Below are positions 45,958 to 56,330 of a stretch of 64,000 nt of DNA, in pieces. Each line of letters starts with the position of its first letter. The first letter of the stretch is position 1. The position numbers were made by a program, and so were the translations under genes. A model generated the notes under the pieces. That model ran no database searches. It saw only the letters and a program-made list of their open reading frames with translations, and was not told the origin of the DNA. This DNA is from Muscardinus avellanarius (taxonomy: Eukaryota; Chordata; Mammalia; Rodentia; Gliridae): NCBI GenBank assembly GCA_963383645.1, contig OY726560.1, positions 30,565,173-30,629,172 of the forward strand. The letters run 5' to 3'.

Positions 45958-48894
45958 ACATGCCAAGACCACAATACACTTTAAGCTAAAGGAATATTTT
46001 TATGATAGATCTTTTTCTACATTGAAGTATTTATGCATACTATTATATGTGAAAAACTCTGCCTTTTTTTTTTCAATGTAGTTGAGGGATAGCTTCTATC
46101 CAAAAACCACCACTAGATAACACTGCAGCCTAGTTGGGACTAGATTTTCCCCTTCAACTTCTACTATCAGACAACACAAAGCCAACATCCTAATTAAAAT
46201 AGTTGTGCATTAGGAGATTGGCAGTCCATATTTTCAATTTCATGGCAATGTTAACATATATTGTTTCTCATAGTGAACAATTGCAGACCTTCATATATAT
46301 TTAAATTTCATGTCACACTCTTCAATTATGTATGAAGCATCATCATTTTAATATTGCACACATTTAATTTGGGTAATGGGACACATGGAAATTTGACTGG
46401 CAGAATTTTTTTTTTTAATCTGGGGAAAAAATAGCTAATCAGGGACCATACGGTTAGCTAGTTCAGAAAAAGACTGAGATTCTGCATGAGTTTTAGGGTT
46501 CCAAGCCCTTCTTACTAGCTGAAGTTGCTGGGAGTATTAACTGTCAATTGATTTATTTGACACTTCTCAGAGAACACTGTGGACGGCACGGTAAGCAGTG
46601 CACTTTTACAACAGTCTTAAATTTGCAACCATCTGTGCAGTTTAGAAACAGATGGTGAAAATCCTGTCCTATTTTTTTTTAACCTGGCTTTGAGGAAGGC
46701 ACAAAAAATACTCTCATTTTACAAATTGATATATGCAGTTATATTTAACCTATTTTAATCTCCGTAGGTTCTGAAACAACTGCTTCTTGTACATCATTGT
46801 TGTATCTTAAAACAGAATAATTTGATTTAATTTAAAATGCATTGTATGCCTTCGTTTATAATTATATAACAAGGATAATAATTATATCTGTAAGTATTAA
46901 AATAGACTAAATTAACAACTACATTGCCATGGTCATTACATTTCATTAAAATATTACCCTACTTATCTCCAAATTTGACTTATGTTTTTCAGTTTCAACT
47001 GAAAAAAAGGAGCATTTAGAAAGTTTTGCAGTTAACCTGCTTGCTCTTTCTTTCAAACAATTTACCTGACTAATGTTAGAGTCTAAGACCCCAAAGTAAT
47101 GATTATTTAAAGATTCCTTCTGTGCTGCTTATCAACAGTTTCACTTAGCTTGGGAATGCCTTTGGACTCAGAGGAAACTCAGTGTACTCTAGCTACTTTC
47201 CAGAAATGGCTGGTGACTAACACTTGGTGACAAATTTAAATTTGAACAAAATATGTTAGAGTGGTGGGGATGTTAGATGGTACCAGTCAAAAAAAAAAAA
47301 AACCACTCCCATCTATTTTTTATTATTATTTTATAGTGGGAAATGAAAGCATCATGAAAGGCAAAGGATGTCAGGAAATGAAAAAAAAAAATTTCCCCTT
47401 GAAGATAAAACACTGCCCGTGGTATGACCAACACATGACAAAATCTGATGGCCTACAGAAATAAAAGAACAGGTATGTACCTCAATTCTGTTTATCCACA
47501 TGGAATTTCTGATTTATCTGCATGAATTTGAGTTTGGCCTGAAACCAGAAATGAAGAGGGGGCCAGCCGTGTTGGAAGAAGACATAGCCTGGCACTGGAG
47601 ACATGGGGCAGTCAGAGCCAGCAGGAGAGAAGGCCAGCTGGATTCAAGCAAGAACTGGCATGAAACAGGGATAGGATCTGTTCCTAAAGCAAAGATGGGG
47701 CTAACCAGAAGGGAGAACAAGTGGCCACATGGCTGAGGAGAGAGCCAGGCATTCAGGATTCCCATATATCCAAATCAGCCCTGTTCCCCAGTGATCCAGA
47801 TATAAGAAGTTTTGTTTTATGACTAGGTAAAGACACAGCATTTGGTATGAAGCCCAGAGCCACTGCAAGGGTTTTGCCAGCAACCATGGCCTAATTTATT
47901 CAAAATTCACAGGGGAAAAAATGTTAAATGAAAAATACAAGCACAGTTCCAGCCATGTGCTGTAATGCAGGTACCTGAATTTGAAGGTAGTACTGTCATC
48001 CTGACACTGTGATGACAATATCAAACTGCTTCTATGTGCACAGAATTCAAGTCAAGACAACGTTGAATAATTGAAATGCAATCATAGAATATTGCATATG
48101 TGATTTTAGAAATCCAGTGAAGGTAACAGTAGCACTTTTTAAAGAAAATATGTTTGATTCTTTCTCCTGTAGAGTGTCAATATAACACAACCTGTTTTTA
48201 TAATATCACCATGGATGTGAATGTCACACAGCCCCTTACCTTTTCATACATTTTGAGGAAAATATTTCCTGTCTGGTGGCTTCTTTACACCAACATTGAA
48301 ATAGCTTCAAGTTTCTCAATATTAAGGTAGAGCATCTTTCCCTGGAGCAATACAATCAGAGTTTTATAACTTCAAATCTATAATTTTTGAGTGTGGGCTA
48401 TCACCAACAGGATCTAACTTGGACAATCCCTGAAGGGACTGAGCACTGGAGGGTGTCTACAGAGCACAACTAGGGCTGGGTTAGTCTTTTGTTGAGATAG
48501 AGGGGGCGACATGTCAGTGACCAGAACAGCTCATCCGTTCAATTTTTTGGAACCATTTCTTCACATCCATTTCTGAGAATAGTTCCTACAGGATTCTAGC
48601 AAACCCTATTTCTGGAGGAAATAATAGAAAAAGAAAATTAACACCCCATGATTGCAGTGAGTCTCACTGTAGCTCTTATTCTCTGTCCATTCTGTGTCCT
48701 CAGCAAGCACTTCTGCTATCCTGGTAACTCTCCTCTGAAAGACCTGATCCAGTGGCTCATCTCTGAGGATGCTGAGCCTCCAATCATGAGCCCCTTCTCA
48801 GGCCAAGGTTGATTAACTTGTCCGTTTACCCTGAAAAGACACACTAACTTTAATAATCTGTTTTAAAGCAAATTCTTCCTTTTTCACATTGTAT
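45953..48894. other. Mostly unique sequence, no gene proven
   Basis: No repeat family recognised. It includes a candidate spliced exon at 47337-47472 (separate entry) and a somewhat GC-richer stretch at 47500-47770. Open frames there (78-83 codons, on both strands) are not supported by any domain. Confidence 0.5.
47337..47472 (+). other. Candidate non-coding exon (speculative)
   Basis: A 136-base segment preceded by a pyrimidine-rich acceptor, tattattattttatag, and followed by a strong donor-like cag/gtatgt. No long frame is confined to it. It could equally be chance, since acceptor and donor matches are frequent in AT-rich DNA. Confidence 0.2.
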
Positions 48895-49124
48895 AATAGT
48901 TTTATTTATTTATTTTTAATATAAATGTGTTGGCACATTGTAACTATATATCATAAGGAGTTTCAGAGTAGTTCCTGCACACAGAACTTGAGTTTCCCTC
49001 TGAATTCCACTCCCTTCCCCTTGCCCTCTCCATTCATGTTACTGAGATTTGTATTGATGATTTTGTACATGCACATAGCATTATCTGAACTATTTTCTTT
49101 ATCAAGTCTCATTTCTAAACATCA
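48895..49124 (-). mobile_element. Old L1 3' UTR fragment, 3' half of an inverted L1
   Basis: gttggcacattgtaactata then the pyrimidine-rich ccactcccttccccttgccc is the complement of an old L1 3' UTR. It abuts plus-strand ORF2 sequence. Confidence 0.65.
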
Positions 49125-49376
49125 CCAGCAACCAGAAAAATCAAAATCAAAACCCCAGTCACTGAGATTCCACCTTAATTCAGTTAGAATGGCAATCATC
49201 AATAATACAAACAATAATAAATGCTGGCTAGGATGTGGCGAAATAAGAACCCTTAAACACTATTGGTGGAACTGCAAATCAATACAACTGCAATGAAGAT
49301 CGGTGTAGAGATTTCTCAGAAGAATGGAACCACCATATGATCTAGCTATACCACTTCTAAGCATCTTTATAGAGCC
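49125..49376 (+). mobile_element. Old L1 ORF2 fragment, inverted relative to its 3' end
   Basis: Encodes a decayed version of the L1 segment LRFHL..VRMA..NNNKCW..CGE through the Cys-rich region. It does not overlap the adjacent minus-strand 3' UTR in L1 coordinates, so the pair can be one twin-primed insertion. Confidence 0.7.
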
Positions 49377-49455
49377 TTTCTTTTTTTGTGTGTGGTTTTG
49401 GGGATGGAACCCAGGGGCTTTCTACCTCCAGGCTATACTCCCAGACCTATTTTAT

Positions 49456-49830
49456 TTTTTTATTTTTTTTTAATTAATTTATTTTTTAAATTGGTGCATT
49501 GTAGTCATATATCAATCACATTGGAGTACAAGACTTGAGAGGATATACAAGCACACATCATCCAATTAGCCCTCCTCCAGCCCCCGTCCCATTCCCTCCC
49601 CCTCCCTCCATCCCACACTTCTTTGGTGATTTACTTTGATACATTTGTTTATGTACCTCCTGCATTTTAAAGAGGCTCCGTCCTCCAGTATTACATACCC
49701 TCTGATTGATCACATTAGTTGCTTCACTATAGGGCCCTTTCTATAGCTCAACCTCTTCCTGTTGCCCTTTTCCTCCTAGTTATTGCTGATTAAGAGAAGC
49801 GTCTGATTTATATTTTCTGCGATATTTCTC
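49456..49830 (-). mobile_element. L1 3' end module of the composite element (family-B type)
   Basis: On the minus strand it starts in the last codons of L1 ORF2 (aatcagacgcttctcttaat, compare aatcagatgctttcccttat at 4330), passes a purine-rich 3' UTR (ggatggagggagggggaggg) and ends tatgactacaatgcaccaat plus an A-rich tail. It matches the family-B L1 ends at 4.3-4.66, 15.6 and 30.0 kb and not the young L1 at 27.3 kb. It is the likely recognition and priming end. Confidence 0.82.
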
Positions 49831-49875
49831 TGTGCATGCTGCGTTGCAAGTACCAATCCCACTCTTGATGGTCCC

Positions 49876-52605
49876 AGTAGTGGCCTGGCTACTCAGTGGA
49901 CTGATCCAGACCTCGCTGGCTCACGCAGCGGCCTTGCCTCATGGGAGGACCCAGTTCTGGTCTCGCTGGCCCCTGAACCGGTCAAACCCCTAAGCTGGCT
50001 TTGGTCCCGACCTTGGAGGCCGCAGGAGTGAACTTGCCTCACGCCAGGCTCCGATGCTGGCCATTGGCCCCTGCACCGGTCTAACCCCTTGGCAGGATTC
50101 CAATCCCGGCCTCGGAGGCCCCAACACTGGTAATGCCTCACGGCAGGTTCCGATGCCGGCCTCGCTGGCACCAGCACCGGCCTAACCCCTCGGCAGCATC
50201 TTATCCTGGCCTCGGAGGCCGAAGTACTGGCCTTGCCTCACGGCAGGCTCCGATGCCGGCCTCGCTGGCCCCAGCAGCGGCCTAACGCCTCGGCAGGCTC
50301 CGATCCCGGCCTCGGAGGCCCCAGCACCGGTCATGCCTCAAGGCAGCCTCCGATGCCGGCCTCGCTGGCCCCAGCACCGGCCTAACCCCTCGGCATGCTC
50401 CGATCCCGGCCTCGGAGGCCCCAGCACTGGTCATGCCTCACGGCAGGCTCCGCTGCCGGCCTCGTTGGCCCCAGCACCGGCCTAACCTCTCGGCAAGCTC
50501 TTATCCTGGCCTCGGAGGCCCCAGTACCGGCCTTGCCTCACGGCAGGCTCCGATGCCGGCCTCACTGGCCCCAGCACCGGCCTAACCCCTCGGCAGGCTC
50601 TTATCCTGGCCTCGAGGCCCCAGTACCGGCCTTGCCTCAAGGCAGGCTCCGATGCCGGCCTCGCTGGCCCCAGCACCGGCCTAACCCCTCGGCAGGCTCT
50701 TATCCTGGCCTAGAGGCCCCAGTACCGGCCTTGCCTCAAGGCAGACTCCGATGCCGGCCTCACTGGCCCCAGCACTGGCCTAACCCCTCGGCAGGCTCTT
50801 ATCCTGGCCTCGGGGGCCCCAGTACCGGCCTTGCCTCACGGCAGGCTCCGATGCCGGCCTCGCTGGCCCCAGCACCGGCCTAACCCCTCGGCAGGCTCCG
50901 ATCCCAGCCTCGGAGGCCCCAGCACTGGTCATGCCTCAAGGCAGGATCCGATGCCGGCCTTGCTGGCCCCAGCACCGTCCTAGCCCCTTGGCAGGCTCTT
51001 ATCCTGGCCTCGGAGGCCCCAGTACCGGCCTTGCCTCACGGCAGGCTCCGATGCCGGCCTCGCTGGCCCCAGCACCGGCCTAACCCCTCGGCATGCTCCG
51101 ATCCCGGACTCGGAGGCCCCAGCACTGGTCATGCCTCACGGCAGGCTCCGCTGCCGGCCTCGTTGGCCCCAGCACCGGCCTAACCCCTCGGCAAGCTCTT
51201 ATCCTGGCCTCGGAGGCCCCAGTACCGGCCTTGCCTCACGGCAGGCTCCGATGCCGGCCTCGCTGGCCCCAGCAGCGGCCTAACCCCTCGGCAGGCTCTT
51301 ATCCTGGCCTCGAGGCCCCAGTACCGGCCTTGCCTCAAGGCAGGCTCCGATGCCGGCCTCGCTGGCCCCAGCAGCGGCCTAACCCCTCGGCAGGCTCCGA
51401 TCCCGGCCTCGGAGGCCCCAGCACTGGTCATGCCTCAAGGCAGGCTCCGATGCCGGCCTTGCTGGCCCCAGCACCGGCCTAACCCCTTGGCAGGCTCTTA
51501 TCCTGGCCTCGGAGGCCCCAGTACTGGCCTTGCCTCACGGCAGGCTCCGATGCCGGCCTCGCTGGCCCCAGCACCGGCCTAACCCCTCGGCATGCTCCGA
51601 TCCCGGCCTCGGAGGCCCCAGCACTGGTCATGCCTCACGGCAGGCTCCGCTGCCGGCCTCGTTGGCCCCAGCACCAGCCTAACCCCTCGGCAAGCTCTTA
51701 TCCTGGCCTCGGAGGCCCCAGTACCGGCCTTGCCTCACGGCAGGCTCCGATGCCGGCCTCGCTGGCCCCAGCAGCGGCCTAACCCCTCGGCAGGCTCTTA
51801 TCCTGGCCTCGAGGCCCCAGTACCGGCCTTGCCTCAAGGCAGGCTCCGATGCTGGCCTCGCTGGCCCCAGCACCGGCCTAACCCCTCAGCAGGCTCTTAT
51901 CCTGGCCTCGGAGGCCCCAGTACCGGCCTTGCCTCACGGCAGGCTCCGATGCCGGCCTCACTGGCCCCAGCAGCGGCCTAACCCCTCGGCAGGCTCCGAT
52001 CCCGGCCTCAGAGGCCCCAGTACCGGCCTTGCCTCAAGGCAGGCTCCGATGCCAGCCTCGCTGGCCCCAGCAGCGGCCTAACCCCTCGGCAGGCTCCAAT
52101 CCCGGCCTCGGAGGTCCCAGCACTGGTCATGCCTCAAGGCAGGCTCCGATGCCGGCCTCGCTGGCCCCAGCACCGGCCTAACCCCTCGGCAGGCTCTTGT
52201 CCTGGCCTCGGAGGCCCCAGTACCAGCCTTGCCTCAAGGCAGGCTCCGATGCCGGCCTCGCTGGCCCCAGCACCGGCCTAACCCCTCAGCAGGCTCCGGT
52301 CCCATCCTCGGGGGCCCCAACACTGGCCTTGCCTCACGGCAGGCTCCGATGCCGGCCTCGCTGACCCCAGCACCGGCCTCACCCCTCAGCAAGTTCCGGA
52401 CCCGACCTCGGAGGCCCTAGCACAAGCCTTGCATCATGGCAGGCTCCAATGCCGGCCTCGCTGGCCCCAGCATCGGTCTAACCCCTCTGCAGGTTCCAAT
52501 CCCGGCCACGGAGGCCTCAGTAGTGGCCCTGCCTCACAGCAAGCTCCGATGTCGGCCACTGGCCCCGGCGCCCGCCTAACCCCTCAGCAGGTTCCGATCA
52601 CTGTC
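49876..52605. repeat. VNTR of 100-bp units (two 50-bp half-units)
   Basis: About 27 tandem copies. One half-unit runs ccttgcctcacggcaggctc..gatgccggcctcgctggccc; the other runs cctaacccctcggcaggctc..tatcctggcctcggaggccc. Outer copies are more diverged than inner ones. Longer blocks repeat as well: the segment starting at about 50390 recurs at about 51088 (698 bp later) and 51587 (499 bp later), so seven-unit and five-unit blocks were duplicated. Each half-unit carries a GGCCN5GGCC pattern. Long open frames on both strands are by-products of composition and repetition. Confidence 0.95.
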
Positions 52606-53096
52606 TCTGTGGTTAGTATTTCAAAGGTTCCAGTTGTAATGTATCAGATCTCTGCCTCCCCCGAATATTGGCCACTGGCATTGCCACTGCCTCCACCGTT
52701 TCAAATCCTTCCCAGGCTCTTTTTCCACTCTGAATGTTGTCCAGTGTTCCTAAGCATGCGTGATGGTAGCATTCGACATTTGGTGTAATTTCTCCAAAAA
52801 AATAAAGTTGGTAAGATCCGGTTTCTGCTTCTCCTGAATACAAGTCTCTACCACCATCGCGAAGAACTCTTTCAACACCGCATTTCTCCTTGGTCCCCGC
52901 TAAACTCTCTCCTTATATGTGATGTCTGAGATTCTTAACAATATAGAGAAATAGCAGTCCTCTTTCACGGCGAATTTTTCCATAAGTTCCAGTGCATTTA
53001 GATAAGTTTTGTCTGCATCTCCAGTGTCCTGGCATCCATAACGGCTTTCTTACCACCTCTCCGATATTTTTCTTTATCTTTTTCTGTTCTGGGCCC
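52606..53096 (-). other. Linker region of the composite element
   Basis: Non-repetitive, normal GC content, between the monomers and the VNTR. It contains the coding-like stretch 52750-53040 in its middle. A minus-strand frame at 52613-52843 (76 codons) overlaps in another phase and has no support. Not similar to the L1 5' UTR or ORF1 of the young L1 in this window. Confidence 0.7.
52750..53040 (-). pseudogene. Possible captured coding fragment inside the composite element
   Basis: One minus-strand phase reads about 95 codons with a single internal TAG (52900-52902) before a TAG at 52750-52752. Residue composition looks protein-like and helical, for example LNALELMEKFAVKEDCYF before the internal stop and ETCIQEKQKPDLTNFIFLEK after it. 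The start upstream is closed by stops at about 53049-53076. I cannot identify the parent. It could be an exon fragment of a host gene picked up by the element, or a chance frame in sequence of moderate GC. Confidence 0.4.
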
Positions 53097-53965
53097 GGTT
53101 TCTCCAGGGGTCTGGCGTGCTACTCGCAGTTCGGCCGGGACCCAGAGTCCCGCGATCTGGGCCCCAGCTGGGGTGCCCTGTGCTCGACCCCCGCCCAGAA
53201 CCCAGCGTCTTACTGGGCCTTGTTTCTCCAGGGGTCTGGCGTGCTACTTGCAGTTCGGCCTGGGGCCCAGAGTCCCGCGACCCGGGCCCCATCTGGCGTG
53301 CCCAGCCCGCGACCCCAGCCCAGAACCCAGCGTCTTACTTGGCCTGGTTTCTCCAGGGATCTGGCGTGCTACTCGCAGTTCGGCCTGGGGCCCAGAGTCC
53401 CGTGACCCGGGCCCCATCTGGCGTGCCCAGCCCGCGACCCCAGCCCAGAACCCAGCGTCTTACTGGGTCTGGTTTCTCCAGGGGTCTGGCGTGCTACGCG
53501 CAGTTCGGCAGGGGCCCAGAGTCCCGCGACCCGGACCCCATCTGGCGTGCCCAGCCCGCGACCCCCGCCCAGAACCCAGCGTCTTACTGGGTCCGGTTTC
53601 TCCAGGGGTCTGGCGTGCTACGCGCAGTTCGGCAGGGGCCCAGAGTACTGCGACCCGGGCCCCATTAGGCGTGCCCCGCCCGCGACCCCCGCCCAGAACC
53701 CAGCGTCTTACTGGGCCTGGTTTCTCCAGGGGTCTGGCGTGCTATGCGCAGTTCGGCCCGGGGGCCAGGGTCCCGCGACCCAGGCCCCGGCTTTTGTGCG
53801 CCGCGCGAGACCCCTGCCCAGAACCCAGCGTCTTACTGGGCCTGGTTTCTCCAGGGGTCTGGTGTGCTATGCGCAGTTCGGTCTGGGGCCCAGAGTCCCG
53901 CGACCCGGGCCCCATCTGGCGTGCCCAGCCCGCGACCCCCGCCCAGAACCCAGCGTCTTACTGGG
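53097..53965 (-). repeat. Seven tandem monomers of about 125 bp at the element's 5' end
   Basis: The landmark tctccaggg recurs at 53101, 53225, 53350, 53475, 53599, 53723 and 53848, giving periods of 124-125. Units contain many intact CpGs (gcgtgctacgcgcagttcgg, tcccgcgacccgggcccc). By analogy with the tandem monomers of mouse L1 5' UTRs, such an array at the 5' end could serve as the Pol II promoter of the element. That is inference. The plus-strand open frames (up to 275 codons) arise because the period is not a multiple of three and stops are rare. Confidence 0.93.
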
Positions 53966-54094
53966 TCCCAGACCTATTTTATACTTTAAATGTAAACTAA
54001 GTAGCTGAGGCTGGCTTTGAACCTGCACAAGCCTCCTGTCTCACCCTCCCAAGTGCTGGGATTACAAGCGTGCGCCACCATGCCTGCCTATTTT

Positions 54095-54195
54095 TTTTCC
54101 TTCTTTTCTTTCTCTCTCCTTTCCTCCTTCTCTCTTTCTTCTTAAATGGAGATTGATCCCAGGAACATTCTACCTATTATTTATGCCCCCAGAGA
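54095..54195 (-). mobile_element. ID-derived SINE half
   Basis: A pyrimidine-rich stretch followed by gattgatcccaggaacattc and tatttatgcccccaga, the complement of the ID-derived half. No B1 half follows. Confidence 0.55.
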
Positions 54196-54463
54196 GTAAT
54201 GTTTATTAATATTATTATTAGTAAATTAAATGTATCTGTAAAACCTGTTAGCCTTTGGAAGTTCCCCTTCTATAAGTTGCCTACTCGTCATTTTTAGATA
54301 CTTGTTCTATTAGGTTTCCTGTCTCATTTATTTATTAATTTTAATGAAATAATCTCAGCAATTTCAGATGCTACAAATACCTTTTTTCAAGTTGTCACTC
54401 ATCTCTTCGGTTAGTTGGTGATATTTAGGAATATTTATTTTATTTTATTTTTTATTTAATTTA

Positions 54464-54544
54464 TTTTTGCAATGCCAGGGATATAAACCAGGGCCATGTG
54501 AAAACTAGGCAGATGTTTTACTGCTGAGCTATATACCCAGCCCA
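54464..54544 (-). mobile_element. Monomeric ID SINE
   Basis: The complement reads gggctgggtatatagctcag then cagtaaaacatctgcctagt and a B box-like tggtttatatccctggcatt, followed by an A-rich tail. This is an ID element without a B1 half. Confidence 0.8.
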
Positions 54545-54637
54545 GTAGTGCTTAATTTTAGCGTATAATAGTTTATTGATTTCTGACCATAGAAATTGTA
54601 TTTTTACAATTTTTCTACCTTAAATTTACCAAAAAGA

Positions 54638-54837
54638 CAGGTGTGGTGGTACACCCCTCTAATCCTAGTATTTGGGAGACTAGGACAGAAGGATTAAAGG
54701 ATTGAAAGCCAGTCTCAGCAACTTAGTGAGGCTTTCCAGAACATAGCAACACCATTTTCAAATAAAAAATAAAATCAGTTTGGGGTGTGCGTTCAGAGGT
54801 AAAATGTTCCTGGTTCAATATCTTAGCATTGCAAACA

Positions 54838-54838
<1 letters not shown>
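54638..54838 (+). mobile_element. Diverged MEN-type SINE
   Basis: B1 half (gacaggtgtggtggtacacc ... gtctcagcaacttagtgagg) and ID half (gtttggggtgtgcgttcaga). Its tail has become the following (CA)n tract. Confidence 0.85.
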
Positions 54839-54884
<46 letters not shown>

Positions 54885-54901
54885 CAAACACACACACACA
54901 C
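54839..54901. repeat. (CA)n microsatellite, interrupted
   Basis: Two CA tracts separated by a few bases, joined to a SINE 3' end. Confidence 0.93.
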
Positions 54902-55889
54902 ATTACAAAAATATGCTTTTTTATTTTCTTGAAATATATATATACATATATCCTTTAAATTTAGATTTTTTTATACTTCTAGAGTCAACATTTATATGTG
55001 CTTTCAAATTTGACAATTTTATATTGCTCCAAATTAACTAGTTTCATCTGAGTTACCCAATAAACCTATATCTACTTATTCATACTGTCCACTTTTTATC
55101 CCAATCCATTATTTAGTTACTTCTTTTATATCTTTAATTTGCATGTGTATTTTCTCTTTTTTCTAGGTATTTGGATGTGAAGTGCCATATTTTAAGATTT
55201 AAATGACTGAATGGATAGATATAAGTGGTGTTGATTTCTATGGTTTAATTCTGCACTTGCTATTTTTTTAAAGTATTATGGTAGTACCTACTTTGTAATC
55301 CCACTGTAGAGATAAGTAAGGAAAAACAGAACACTTTGAATATAGCTTGAAATATAAAAGCATAATAAGCTTGTCAATTATTATTACTGTAATTATCATT
55401 CATTATTTGCATTATTATTATTTACAAAGGAATTATAATTTTCTTTGTCTATTAACCAACTTAAAAGACAAATCTGACTGATTATATAGTTCACAAAGTA
55501 TTTTGAAATATCAATTAATTTTATATTTGTATTTTCTACTCTTAATCCCTCCCAAAGCGTGCGCACACACACACAAACACTTTTATTTTAGGCTTCATTG
55601 TTTCAAAATAAATAATTTTGGAATAGGGTGCAACATAGCTTGAAGGATAAAGAATTATGAAAATATGTTCCATCATACCAAAATGAAATTTCCCTGCTGA
55701 AGGACAGGTTATAAAAAAAAAAAAAAAGCTCATGGGTCTCACTAAAAATGGTACTTTGATCCTGTCAAATAATGAGGACCTGGAGTAACCCAAGATCTCA
55801 GACAAGAGTGGCTGCAAAGAGCATATAGGGAGATGGAGTGACAGCTTCCAAGGAACCAACTTTACCCTTTACCTACTGATCCAATTAAT
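54902..55889. other. Unassigned AT-rich sequence
   Basis: Nothing firmly recognised. A 105-codon minus frame at 55542-55859 spans low-complexity sequence and is treated as chance. Confidence 0.45.
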
Positions 55890-56045
55890 ATTTGACTTTA
55901 GAATAATGAGTCCCAAGCCTGGAGAAATTTTTAAAATAAAACTTTCTAAGCTCCATCTCAGAATTATTGAAACAAAATTCCTGGTTTTGGGTCCCAGAAA
56001 GTTTTTATTGTATGGATCCTTTGAATCACATTTAAGAATAACTAA
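55890..56045. mobile_element. Possible MER5-like hAT DNA transposon remnant
   Basis: The order agtcccaagcctggagaaat, ttttaaaataaaactttcta, ctccatctcagaattattga and tcctggttttgggtcccaga recalls the MER5/MER58 consensus. Diverged, ends not found. Confidence 0.4.
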
Positions 56046-56104
56046 AGAAATTATGGAGGAAAAAATGTAGCATCTCTTATTCAACTATTTTGTCCAGTTA
56101 AACT

Positions 56105-56330
56105 TGCATTCATTAACTCCTTTACATACAGAATATTTACTATGTTCTTCTTCTATTCATCACTATGCTAAATATTGGGACTACAAAAGTTGAAATTCAT
56201 GCATTACCCTGGAGTTCTGTTTGGTAAATTATATAAAGAGGTACCTTACAAAACAGTATGATAACCCATATGACAGTGCTGAGGATGATTCAGAAGCAAA
56301 TAGAAGAGGATAATTTTAACAATTGTCGAG
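56105..56330 (+). mobile_element. L2 LINE 3' fragment
   Basis: Resembles the L2 3' end: ttactatgttcttcttctat, tcactatgctaaatattggg, actacaaaagttgaaattca, then cagtatgataacccatatga. No poly(A), as usual for L2. Confidence 0.6.

Larger units (their letters stand above)
49456..53965 (-). mobile_element. Composite SVA-like non-autonomous retrotransposon (novel candidate)
   Basis: A 4.5-kb insertion with a perfect 17-bp target-site duplication (tcccagacctattttat, 49439-49455 and 53966-53982). Read 5' to 3' on the minus strand it holds: seven CpG-rich monomers of 124-125 bp; a linker of about 0.5 kb with coding-like character; a VNTR of about 27 copies of a 100-bp unit; about 370 bp of L1 ORF2 tail and 3' UTR; and an A-rich tail directly at the duplication. 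The duplication, the tail and the L1 3' end show L1-type retrotransposition of one transcript. It encodes no L1 proteins, so it must be mobilised in trans. The build parallels hominoid SVA and LAVA (repeat, captured sequence, VNTR, retroelement 3' end), but I recognise none of the 5' parts. An alternative is an internally deleted L1 of a lineage with monomeric 5' UTRs. Confidence 0.8.
49377..54090 (-). mobile_element. MEN-type SINE, split by a 4.5-kb composite insertion
   Basis: The ID-derived half lies at 49377-49455 (gttttggggatggaacccag, caggctatactcccagacct). The B1 half lies at 53966-54090 (gtagctgaggctggctttga ... gtgctgggattacaagcgtg, gccaccatgcctg). The break lies in the central linker, where tcccagacctattttat is present on both sides of the insertion. 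Confidence 0.88.

Noticed and set aside
45761..46081. Frames with Ser-Leu or Glu-Arg repeats on opposite strands
   Set aside because: They translate a (GA)n microsatellite.
50395..51981. Several 129-162-codon frames starting MLRSR in the VNTR, and antisense frames
   Set aside because: They follow from a stop-poor, GC-rich tandem repeat. Open on both strands, with no start context or domain.
49876..52605. CRISPR array or rRNA spacer repeats
   Set aside because: Units are contiguous with no unique spacers, the host is a mammal, and no rRNA sequence is nearby. The array sits inside a retroposed element.
53173..54000. A 275-codon open frame in GC-rich DNA
   Set aside because: It runs through 124-125-bp tandem units whose length is not a multiple of three, so the same DNA is read in rotating phases. 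Overlapping frames are equally open, and the frame ends in SINE sequence. Not a gene.
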